Origin: Lepturacanthus savala
Lineage: Eukaryota > Chordata > Actinopteri > Scombriformes > Trichiuridae
Length of the DNA: 64,000 nucleotides
NCBI GenBank assembly: GCA_030544235.1
Contig: CM060481.1
Location: 17,660,392-17,724,391, forward strand
Direction: 5' to 3'
The notes under the pieces are model-generated. The model ran no database searches and had not been told where the DNA came from. It worked only from the letters and a program-made list of their open reading frames with translations. Shown piece after piece: positions 38,638 to 51,285 of the stretch. The position numbers were made by a program, and so were the translations under genes. The number at the start of each line of letters is the position of its first letter. The first letter of the stretch is position 1.

Positions 38638-41600
38638 CCCCAATCCACACAAACCAAGCTGCTGCTCGGAGACAGGGGCTCTGACTGTAAAGCAGAGTAA
38701 CCTTTTCCATTATCTCTGCTGCCAGTATGGCATGGACCAAACTCAGCAAACAGCAGCTTGGCTATATGGGTCTGTGCCACAACAGAGGCTGTGTCAACAT
38801 GAGGCACTTAGCTACAGGCGGCCATGCAACCCACGCTGCACTAGCTGCTCCCTGCACTGGCTCCATGTCTGAATACTGTGTGTGCGCGTGTGTGTCCGTG
38901 TGTGTCTACAGGTTGCCCCCTGTGCCGGAGGGCAGAGTTGTTGCCCTAGATCCGATTTCCTCGCAGTGTTGCACAGTATGCAAACGTTTAAAATACCAAA
39001 GTTTCTCAGTCAACAGCCCCCAGGTACAGCATCCTGCTCCACAGGGACAGGAGAAGGAGAACGAGGAGACAGACGGAAGAGGAAAAAAGAAAGAAAGAGG
39101 AACAAGAACTTTAGAAAAACAAGGACATCGTAAAGTCAAACAAACAAAAGGCCAGGAGGGGATTTCAGCAACTTTTAGGACTCGGTACGGTTACTTTATT
39201 TCAGATTAACTTGTGCAAAAAGTCAGATTTGTTATATATATATATATAAAAACAACTTTTCACAGCGATGGCTTTGTTTGCTGAGGAAAATATAACTGAC
39301 GTGAGGTGGAGCAAAGCAGGCGGACAACAGTTGATTGTTTTATAGACATCATTATTGTTGGCAGTAGGCCTTTACTGTATATCCTGGCACACGGTTGGAG
39401 AAGTCATTGAGCAGGACAGGAAGTTTTACAGCTGTGTTTTACAGCTTTTGTTGCCAAGGTTTCCAGAGTGGTTACTATATATTAATTTAGTTTAACAGGG
39501 GTGATGACTGACCAGCGCATAAAGTCAAACTGTTCATTTAATACAGACCTCAGGTAGGGTAAAGGGCCTAACCAGATGTAGTATGTGCCTGTTGTATCAG
39601 ATTAGACTTGCTTCAAATTTTTCATTCCTTTAAAATGTAAGGTAAAAACTGAAGGGCTCTTAATATAGTCAACTGTGCATTGGAGCCTGAATTACTTTAT
39701 TCATTTTCAGGGGGTGTGATGTCCATTATCCACCTGCTGCGGTAGTTAGGATTTTTTATATTTTCTTTCCTTCACCAGAATGGCAGACAAGTAGATCGAT
39801 TACTTCAGGCTTTCACCAAACGAGACGACACAGACTTATGAACACAATAGGTTCTGAGCAGCCACTCGTAAGCTGAACTGTTCATAATTCATTATATATC
39901 AATATCATTTCCATGGAGATTACCTGGTGTTTTTAACCACTACCGCTGTCATCACTTGGGCTTGTTGCCACTAGTACTAGCCTTTGCTTTATCAGCCATG
40001 ATAAATAAGGTTAACCTGTACATAAACGGTAAATTATTCAAGGGGGTAGGAAGCCTGATGTGCTGAGATGATGGAGTGGCGCTGCTGTTTTTTATTATTA
40101 TTATTATTTATTTTATTTTAGATTTTTCCTTTTTTTGTTTTTAAAATGTAATCTTGATGCTTTTTTGAATTACCTCGTTGAAATTTGCCATACAAATAAA
40201 CTGGCGCATGGTTGAAACTACGAACTTGCGAATGCAATACAGCATTTTAAGACCATAATGGACATCAGTTAGCATTTGTTCGTATGTTCATAAGTTGGAT
40301 GTTGAATCATTGGGAAACTGCTGTATTTAAAGCATGACAATAACCGTTTGGCTGAACGTGAGGTCAACGTTAGCTCGCAGGATGGGAAGAAAGCTGAGAC
40401 AATTTCAGAAAACATTTCTTTTATTTATTTATTAAAAAACACATACAGCACTTGAGTATTGATTTTCATCAAAGTAACATCTGCGGGAGCTTAGAGGCTG
40501 GAAGTCTCACGGTGTTACTCTGATACTTCTGCCACAACAGAACCCGACTATGCAGCCCTGGACTATGCATTATACACCGCTAACAATGTTTATTATCTCT
40601 CTCTCTATCTGTGACCAAAACAAGGTGCTCCATGGGGGCCTGAGAGCCCACAACAGATGGATGCCCATAATGTTAATGAAATACTGCCGTAATATTGTGA
40701 CACATGCCATCTGCTGTGACAATAAAGGTGCCTCCACGCTGCGTTGAGTGAAAATGTATTTGTGGAAGAGAGTGGCTATAGCCTAATGTGCGCTTTTGTT
40801 TTGTGTTACAGAGGAATAGCCGAGATGGTGTGAATGTGACAGAGAAGGATGTGTGTGTTATAAAGAGAGAACCTTAACGGTGAATAGGTGTGTGTGTGAG
40901 GATTTTGTGTGCGGGGTGTGATAAGCTTGTGTGTATGACGCTAGGCTGCCAGAGGAACAAATATTCACCGCCATGAATCACACGCGCAAGGATGCAACGG
41001 CCCACACATGCAAAATTTGCATAGCGCGCACGCACACACATATATATACATACCACACACACACACCACCTAAATGTAGGACAATCTCTAATTTGATTCT
41101 GCCCTGCTCCTTTGAGACGTAATTAAAGCATTAAAAAGCTTTGTGCACTGGTGAGGCAATTGAGACAGTCTTCAGCGAATAAATGGGATTCATCGTTTCA
41201 GGAAATTGCCGCCCCACCCCCATCCCACCAGAACCCCACTCATCGTCACCCCCCCACACACACAGACACACACACACACACATCCCCACCCTTCCTGGCC
41301 TTATCATCTGGTCCAATCCATGTGAAATCTACTGTGAACCATAATGTCTATTTTAAATAAGAAGCAGGCTAAAGCTGTTTCTGCTCCATAGATCAGTCGA
41401 CAAAGGCAATGTGAGGGTATGAAGATTACGGGGGGGGGGGCAGGTTCACACACACACATACACACACATGCACGCACACATAATACTCTACATGCAATAA
41501 AGTGTTTAGGCATGAATGCAGAGCACATGCATGCGCAGAATACACAGAGACATAAACACAACAGCAGGATACATTGGAAAACATCCTCCTCAGTATAAAC

Positions 41601-44600
41601 CCTGCCTGAGGGTAGCAGCAGTGTGGGGACTGTATTTCCTGGAGCACTGCCTGACTGTTTACATCTCAGTTGGAGTGTGTGTGTTGTATGTGCATGTGTG
41701 TGTTGGGGGCAGGGATGGAGCCTTGGCATTGTAATCACTCACTAATGACTGGATGTTATCTCACTCCCACTTTTAAATGAATGCAGAAGATCTACACGAC
41801 TAACAGTTGGCCTATTTCTCAACGCCAGGCTCCATAGCAACAGTCCTGAGGATGCCATTTCAGCCATCCGCCCTCTCGGTCCATCACAGACTCCCAATGC
41901 CCATTTTGAGTGCAGAAGATGAACGCAGACGCACCATTATTGAAGGGAAAAAGCATTCGCTAATTGACTGAAAAGTATTTTTTTGCGGAAAGAAAAATAA
42001 TCATTAGCCCTTTTCTGTCGGGTTTGTGGCGAGGTTAGAATTTGTAGAGGTAAATTAAAGCCTTGGAGCGAGTGCGGTGTATGTGTGCGGTTTAGACGAA
42101 TACTTTGGAAAAGTGCTGAGAACAGGCACAAAAAGCAGTGTTTAGACGCAAAGGCGTTTGGAGCAATTCAACACAAATGGGAAAGTTCCACTTTTCAAAT
42201 ATATTCCCTACCCTTACGGCCCCTGTTCCTCTAAGATTTTAGGGGGGGGGGGGGTCTTGCTGTGTGTATTGGTGAATATACCACGTGTGAGTATGTGTTT
42301 AACATGTAGGCAAAACCTCTCAACAGAAATCCTTCATGATGTGATTCACTGAGCCAGACGTTGAAGGCTTAAAGCCTTTTGCTAATACACCAGCACCAAA
42401 CAAGATCACATCCTCCATCTAAGAATAGCCCTGACCAAACAATTCCATCTAAATATCCCAGATTAGTGTTTGGACTAAAGCGTATGTACCCAGTGATCTG
42501 AGAGAGGGACATGGCTAACTGGCCTGTGTCCAAGCTCACCCCGGCCAACTCTGTCTGGGCCAAGCGAGCCATGCTACGTTAGATGCTCAGCATGTGTGTG
42601 TGTGTTTGAGGGAAGGCTGAGGAATAGGATTGTGTCTTCAGCCGCTCTGGACAGGGGCTTTAGAGCGTAGAGAGAGCCTAATCCTGTTTGGGCCAGGAAT
42701 TTGATTTTGATTATTATCTCTCACGAACCAAGCCAAGGCTTACCCCCATTTCTGCAGCGTTATCCCTACAACGCACACACACACACATACACACACACCT
42801 CCTCCTTGCAGTCCAACAGATTTGACCTCGTTAAGACGCTTTAAAGGGGATTATTCTACTTTTATCACTTCGAGTGAAGTGCCCTTGCAAAACATAGGCT
42901 TGGCATGGCACGGCCTCCCTCCCCACTCTGCACAACTATCTTGACCCCCTGTACAAGGCCGGCCAAGCGCGCAGTACAAACACACACAAACACATACACA
43001 CACAAACAACACTCGGCAGCACACCGCCCTGCAAACACAGATGCACTTGTGCACAAAACTGTACTAGACTGTCACTGTACCAATAAGCGCACACAAACAT
43101 AGCAGAAACAGAGCAGAGGGGGGGAGACATAAGAGCACAAATAGTACACACACACACAAGCATGCACACAGGAAAAGAGTGCGGAGATTGCACAGGCAAG
43201 GGAAATGGGCAATTTGTCAAGAGTAGGGAAAGTGGTGAGGCCGACAGGGCTGTGGGTTTGGAGACCATAGCTGAGATTAAAGCCAGCCTCGCAGAAGGGG
43301 GGCTTCAAGATTATACCCAGTACGGTTCTGCCGATGATTGATGCCTGCTTGTAGAAACTGAGGTTATTGCTTACAACAGCCAAAGAAACAGGGTAGACGG
43401 GGAGGGAGGAAAGGAAGATTAGTCCCCAATCTTCAGTACCAATAGCCCATGTGGACGATGAAAGCGGAAAGCTGGAGTGCCGACATGTGCCCGACACAGT
43501 GGGGAACTTTCGCTTTATCTGTTAAACTTAAAAAAAAAAAAAAAAAAGGTCGAGGCACTTTTCTTCTTGAATCCAAACCAAGTTAACGTCATTGTGAGTA
43601 TCTGCTAATTACTTCCATTTCACTTGCATTCGGGTTTAAATGTACCAGTAAATATACAACTGTTCCTTTTTTTTGGGTTTTTACTGAGCCCCTGACGTTG
43701 ACTTCATTACTACTAAAGACCATAACATACAAGGCAGGTGTTTATGTCTGTTCTCAATGAACATGAACAGTCGCACATGCAAATGAAAAGTCATGAGGGT
43801 ACTGTAGTTGTCTGAAAAAAAATGTTTAACTGTAGCAGTTTCATCTGGCTACTTTTTGTGTAAAGTGAGTTTTACTTGTCTTATTTGAAAAGCTCCAAAT
43901 AACTCCATTCTGACACTGGAAACAGTTTGGAGTGACGGGGATCCAGATGCTAATCAAAGATCCAGCTGCTAATCAAAGATCCAGCTGCTAATCAAAGATC
44001 CAGCTGCTGGATAGAATTTGGGGCTTTGAATATAGTATATTGAATAGTAAAACAAAACAAATACTATTCAAACTAAAATAGATGCACATCCGAGTAAAAG
44101 GGCAGATGCCAAAAAATAACTAGTAGAATGAGAAAGTAATAGAAAAGCTCTGGAGCAGTGTGCAAGCTTCAAACGCTGAAATTACATTTGGAATTCTTTT
44201 TTTTTTATTTAATAAAAAAAACAAGTTTTTAACCAACCGTCTGTCTGTTTACTTTCTCCTTGTTTGTCATTCAGGGCTCACACACAAGCGTGCCGCCTTT
44301 TGTTTTTAATCTCCCTTTACCAGCTTTCTATCTCGACCACAACTGCTTGCACTTTCTCTCTCGTCTCGAGTCGGGAAGCCGACAGCAGAGCATAACTTTA
44401 CTTTTAACCTCATGAAGCGGAGAGAGATATGTCCTCTGCTCTTTGTACTCCCTCATGGCGGGGTGTACAGCTCTGGTCAGGCTGATCAGGCATGTGATTG
44501 ATTGGCTAACGTTAGCGAATCTCGACCTTCTCGCCTTAGCCTCCCTGCATCGGACCGGCAAACCAAATGCTTTTGTCACGTATTAAGAACAAAGTCATTT

Positions 44601-47600
44601 TCTGAGTCTGTCTGAATCATGGATGATGATGATAATGTCGGACAGGAAGGATAACAACTAAAAGTTGATAGCGACACTGGCTATGAAATTGGCCTGTGTA
44701 GTGTAGAGGTACAGATAAATATTAATAGGCTAGATCTGAACATTAACTATTCAAATACAATGAAAACTAAAATAGAATCAAATTCAAATGTGATTTTTAT
44801 ACTGAAGCTTACAGGCATACAGACTGAATTCTTTGAAGGTCCTATATTTTACACTGTCCTGGGTTTCATTTGAAGTTGTGACATCCCTAACAAAATATAC
44901 GAATTTAAGGACCAAAGGTCAACTCAATTTTCTTTTTTTTACGTCTCCTCTCAAGGAGGAGACGTAATTTGTTTGTGAAATGTTAGAAGCCTTATGCCAA
45001 GTTGAACCTGAACTCCAAAAAGAACAGGTTTTGTCTTATTACAACTTCACGGAAGTCCTGATAAGTCATTTTAAGGCGCAGTTTCTGAACACGGACTGTG
45101 TACATTTCTCTGGATTGAGCCTTTTGAATCATTGGGTGGTATTCATACAACACATGCACCTTATAATCAAACAGCAATTCATATCGTCAAATTTACACAT
45201 GTGCACTTTTTCCTGGCAGGATAATTTCATAACTTGAAAGCAGCTTTGCAGTTGTAAAATCCCGTCTTGTAGCGCCGTATTCCGACTGTGCGGTGTTTTC
45301 AGTGTCTGATAATCCTACACTACATAAATCCACGATTTAAATAGATCAGACTTCAACTCGGTCGAACGTTCAGGGAATTTCACAGGCCCGTTTGACACAA
45401 CTGACAGGACAGATGCCCCTGTGCAAATATCCAACATGTTTAATAAGGACGGGACTGACTGGCTGCAGACGCTGAGGAATAGCAGGGCGATGACCTCACA
45501 GCAGGGTGCTGACAATACCTGCCGACATGTATTGTGAATACAACGCGACAGGAAGCGGTAGGGCCCCCCCCACCCCCAACCCCTCCTGGACAAACAGACT
45601 GAGCGAGGGAGTTTTTCATTGCCTTACTGTGAATCCTCACAGCGCCTTGAATGGGATCTTGGTGGGGAGGAGGCGACATATTGTTCCAGTCGGGGCCTTG
45701 CTGCTCTTCGGCAGACAAACAGAGCAGCTAATTCTCTTGTCTGGACTGGTGCAGTGCCTCGCGTTTTGGCAGTTCTCGGGGAACCCTGGCCGGGCCGGGG
45801 CCAATCAAGCGGCCCCCCGTCGAGAGGCTTTGTTCCAGCCCATCGCACCGTTCTGCTCCAGGGAAGGGCTGCCCCGCCCATCACCGCCACCCCTCCTTAC
45901 CGCCTCCCACACACTCCTCGCAGGGAGCCACTGCTGAATACTGATGCAGCCGCTCCACACACACACGCGCGCACGCATGCACACACACACACACACACAC
46001 CCCATGTTCTCTCCCCCACAAAAACACACACACACACACCACCCGATGAGCTCTCGACTGCGTGTTTGAACATGCACGCAAACACATCAGCAAAAACTCA
46101 TTACCATTTTATTTTTTTTCTCTTCAAGCACATCCTTCAGTCATGCACAGCCACACACACACAAATCTGCACATACACTGAAAGAGAATAATGTATACAG
46201 ACAACAAAAGGCCATCCCGCACAAACAAAGCTGTCAATTGCTTATGAATTTGTGAAATGACAGCATATACTACATTCCACCCCCACAGCGACGTGCGGTC
46301 CTTATCCAAAATGCACGCACGCACACAGGTAGCTCCTGCAGACTTGAGCAAAACCCCCCAAAAAAACAGGGTGCAACTGCGTTGAAGACATCTGTTTTTA
46401 TTTATATTCACGGTCTTCCTGGTGAATTTGCTGCGGTGCATTATGCAGGCAAAGCAACCAAAACAGACAAAGAGGTACACATATAATTCGGCTTGTAAAT
46501 CTTATCCTTGATGCGGTCTGAACAAAACTACTTAGTTCAGTCGAACTGGAAAAACAGAATTAAAACTAATAGAGAACTGTCAAGTAGAAATATGAGGAAA
46601 ATTTCCCTTTTCACACTAGAAAACGTCATTTAATCATCGGAATTACGTTATAAAACGGGATGAACGAATGATTAGGTTTAGGCCAGTGGGACAGGGCAAT
46701 AGGACGGTTACAATCTACATTAATGAGTTTGCTTTGGGAGGTACAGCAGAGGTACTGTATATATTTATGCAGGGTTTAAAACCCAGGTAAATGATTGTCT
46801 CATTTCCCATTGCCATTTTAGATTTCTGCTATCATTTTTAAGGGCAACACAGTGGCGCAGGGGTTAGCGCTGTTGCCTCACAGCAAGAAGGTCACAGGTT
46901 CAAGACCTCCTTGGTCCTGGGTGGAGTTTGCATGTTCTCCCTAACACCTCAATATAGTGACTAAATACATAACTACTGTTTTTTGGCCTTTTGAGGGGTA
47001 TTGATTTCCTTGCACTATTAGCGCACCATTGAATTATTGTGATAGTATGGTTATCATTGGCCAAGTATAGTGATAGTTGTGATACTCAACCCTGCAGAAG
47101 AATACTGAGGATGTGATGCATAAAATGCCTGATGCTGCATGAGCTTTTCCAAAAAATCATGATGAAAATTGAGGGTTGTTGCGAGTTGTGATGAATAGCT
47201 GCAATTTTCCCTGTTTGTAATTAAAATTGTGTAATATTTTTAATATTGCGTTACTGTGTAAATGTAGCCTAGCCCCGGAAACAAGGGTGAGACAGGGAGA
47301 GGAGCTCTAGTATGCAAAGTTAACGCTAACCATGCATGCACGTTTAGAAGAACTCACTCAGTAGTGGGGTCTTGCTTTGTTGGCAAGTTACTCCGTGATG
47401 TAAACACGGAAACATGGCAGAAGGTAGTTTGTCGACGCCAGCTGTGATTGGTCACATTTGTGGTAAAGTTGCGGTGAGTGGTTAGAGTTGCACTGAATTC
47501 ACAGGGACTGGCTGAATTTGCGTTAAAGTTGCAAAAAAAATCACAACAGCGAAATCCTAGAAGGTCTGACATAGGATGACTTCATTGTTGGTTTGGCTCT

Positions 47601-50600
47601 GCAGATGAGATTTGTTGACAAGAAAATTAGATAATCTCCAGCCTTATCCTTTAAGTTCAAGTCCATGTGGTCTCATCCATATGTTTATGGAGCATTAGCT
47701 CGACTAACAGCCTGTCAGCTGTGTGACTTAATATCCGTGCTGCGACGTCTTTGGGGGCACCCAAACACTAAGCACCCGTCACCTCCCGGCACGACACTGT
47801 AGTAGCAGTTGCACCTTATTATTACACAGTCTACAGGATACACGGTGTGGCTATGCTAACCATGCTAACCATGCAACACCTGCATTCCACGGTTTACTAA
47901 CCCTGTTTTTTGATATTTGATGCAGACACGCATAGAAATGTGCTGCCCAAACTGTATGGTAAAGTCATCCATACATATGAGGGTATGCCTACATTTACAG
48001 ACACTCACGTAAAATAAATAGAACTGTGTATTTTCTGCTTCAGTTATGCACTATATCCAGCAGTTTAACAGTGATGACCGGTGACAGCAGCTTCAAGTAC
48101 AAGAGCAAAAACAGGTACAAAGTGTTTAGTTTGGCCCATGAACCACAATGTTCTTAGATCGAGCTCGACTGGGGACATTTATTGCAACTCTCTCTCTCGC
48201 TCGCTCTCCCTACTGCTGCTATCTGTTACAGACATATAGAAAGCCCCAAAAATATCATTTAAAAAGAAAAACGTGTATAGTAGGGTGCACGGTCCTTCCG
48301 TACCGAGGGAATAAAAGTCAGAGTGTTTTAAAGTGTACACATATGTAGCTTCTACTTGAGTCAAGAAGAGAAGGCGTGTGGCAGTCTACGCCCCTCCTAT
48401 TCAGCCAAGCCCAAAGAATTTTGACAATCATCCTCTGTGACCCTTCACAAAAATCAACATCACCTGTGACCCATGGCCTCAACTTGGCCACTCAAAAGCA
48501 GGCAACACAGTCATATACAGAGCAGGGGGCTGTTTGTTATGCTAATCAGCTGGCCTAACCTTAATGACCCAGACATCTGCTGGCCTACGTGTGTCAAGCC
48601 CCATATTCAATTTGTTCCCCAGATACAAAAAGCAGATAAGACCCTTGAGGCTGGTAAGAATGTGTGTGTGCGTGTGTGTGTGTGTGTGTCCTTGTTGTGG
48701 GTGTTGTATGGCTGAAAGGGAGGGAGAAATCCTTTTATTTTTATGCATGTACTAGAGCAATAATTACCAGAATAGAACCAAAATGTACATTTGTGGTTCT
48801 ACACTACACTCATGCTTTCCTATGTGCTCATGTGTCTGCGTCTAATGTCCAGTATTCCCCATAACTAAAATATAGTTAGGCTTGACACACACACACACGT
48901 GTATGTATGTGTGTGTGTGTGTGTGTGTGTGTGCGTGCGTGCACAAAGCTACAGAGAAGGGGTGGGGGGAGTTTGTTTAATGGGCGAGACAGGGGACCAT
49001 GGGGATAAAGCTCCCCCCAGCTGGAGGCTTTAGAGGAAAGGCTGGAGGCTGTTCTGTTAATTCAAGTGGGCTTAATAATGCCTGTGCACCCTCTGCCCCT
49101 GACCCTCCCACCACTACATCAGATCTGGGAGGAAACGCATGATAAAGGGAGACAAGCAAGAGGAGGAAGAGGAGGAGGGAGGCAGGGAGGGAGGGTGTGT
49201 GTGTGTATATGTGTGTGTGGGTGTGTGTGTGCAACCTGTGGCCATCTCTACAGTCGAGCAGGGGCTCGGGGGACTTGAGAGATTTCGCCTTCATATTACT
49301 TGCGCTACTCTCCGGCTTTGGCACCAGGCCTTTCTGTTGCTCCACTTTCACGCCACGGCCAGCTTTGTTGAAGCTGCATTAGGATTAATCAACACCCAAA
49401 CAATATGGCAAATGCCATCAACTGGGTCAGACACTGTGCCACTATCAAATGAGGCTTTTTCCCCCTCTTAAACCAATGAACTGTGCCCATAACTTGTGAC
49501 AGTGGATTACAAAACCATCATTGGGAAGGGCAAAAAAAAAAAAAAGACATGAATCCCTGTTAAACCTGGGTCTTCTAAATTTCTTTAAAATTAATTAGAA
49601 ACTAAAACCTCTAGCATGAAAACCTTTACACTAAGCATCCCTAGAACAACAGTAGCAAGAATCCAAGAAGGGGGGGAAAAAGGCCTGATCCAGTAATTGA
49701 AAAGAAAATGTGTGTATCTTCAGCCATTAGGCCCTTTCACATACACTTAACTTTACATTAACAGAATAAATTGCCCTAAAGTGTCAGCTAAAGGCTAACG
49801 ACAGCTTCTATGATTTACACACAGGAAATGCGTTAACATTATTTTAATGCATTGTGACCACACATCGCCGCTGCCGCCTACAATACCTCCTCTGCACGTC
49901 TTCGGCTGCTGGGAATTAAATGCATCATACATGGCGGTACCGTACCACCAGTGTGCAAATTTAACACTAATGTTACTGCATAGTGAACAAAGGAAAAGAA
50001 AAGGAAAGCAGATTAATTTTGAGAGATCCATCATCTGTCATTATGCGACAGTGCTGTTACTCTCTCATCCTCCAGCTCCTTATCTTTGACATTCATATCT
50101 ATATGGATGTCACACATTCTCCCCCGTCCCCGGGCTCCTGTGACAGCGGTGGCAGAAGCAGCTGAGGAGGAGCAGAATTTGAAGAGGGAGGATGTGTGTG
50201 TATGTACAGTATATTTATATGTAAAGCCAGAGTAGAATCTGTGTGTGTGTGGGTGGAAGTGTAAAAGGTTTAGACCGAACCAGCTGCAGCCCCGGTGAAG
50301 GGAGGTGCTAAATTCCCAAACCCCATTTTTAATCCTGTGTGTTGGGTCTTAATACTCCAATCAAGCAGCATAAGGGCACTCAATTGGATTAGAAAAATAA
50401 CCTCCTATCAGACAGGAAGGCTGGAGCGGAGTGGCCCAGCTGCTCTAACCTTGGCAAAAGGTGACTGAGTTCTCACCCCATCAGGAGGTGACTACTTCAC
50501 CCGTGGGGAGGGGAGGAGGTGTGCTGGCGGCAGGTGGCATCTTGTCCCAGTAGCCTTCAAAAAAAAAAAAAAAAATAGAAAAGAAATCCCACAAAAAGTG

Positions 50601-51254
50601 ATGCAAAGACGACGCCTTATTATTGCGTTTTTGCTTTATCACACTGAACCAAACAAAGCCGACATTCTAATCAGAGACGTGACCTGTGATGCAATAGCAT
50701 CGGCGCCTACTGCGACGAACACGTGGTTTGGTGGTATCCGATTTTTATCGATTTCAGTTTAGAGTTTCAGTTTGGTAAAAAAAGGGGGTTGAACATTTAA
50801 ATGAAGTTAACAAAAGTGAATCCAGCCAGCAAAGAGAACGATCAAGCTGCACTTATTGCACATAATTACCACTGTGCAGCGCTGCAGCTGTGCTTCATGC
50901 TATATAAAACGCACAAGTCAAATCAAGAAATCTAATTGGTTCTTAGAGTGGTAGAACGAGTTTGTACAATTCTAGTTCCTTCGCACAATTCAGTGAGTGA
51001 GTATCATGTGTAGCACTGAGAGCTGTCCGCATGTTGGGTCGCACATAGACCACGTAACCAATCAGAGAAGAGACGCAGCAAGGTTGCTTGAGAGGACTCG
51101 GTCCAGGCTGCGGTTAAGCAGTATGATGCTGTGGAGAAGTTTATAAAAATCGCTTGTTCCGCATGCGAATAAGCTGTAACCAATAGCTACAACTACAGCA
51201 AGAAGCGAACCACGCTCAGTTTGCTGTTGCAGGGTTTCACAGATACTGTAGAGA

Positions 51255-51285
<31 letters not shown>

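Noticed and set aside
38727..39209. 160-codon plus-strand open frame
   Set aside because: The C-terminal half is lysine/glutamate-rich low-complexity translation of purine-rich DNA. There is no conserved motif or splice context.
45619..46191. 190-codon plus-strand open frame in tle5 intron 1
   Set aside because: It runs through CA microsatellites, has low-complexity composition, and overlaps open frames in most other phases. No homologue is recognised.
46841..46942. Functional tRNA gene
   Set aside because: A/B-box-like motifs exist, but no cloverleaf or 3' end can be completed. The sequence matches a SINE head.
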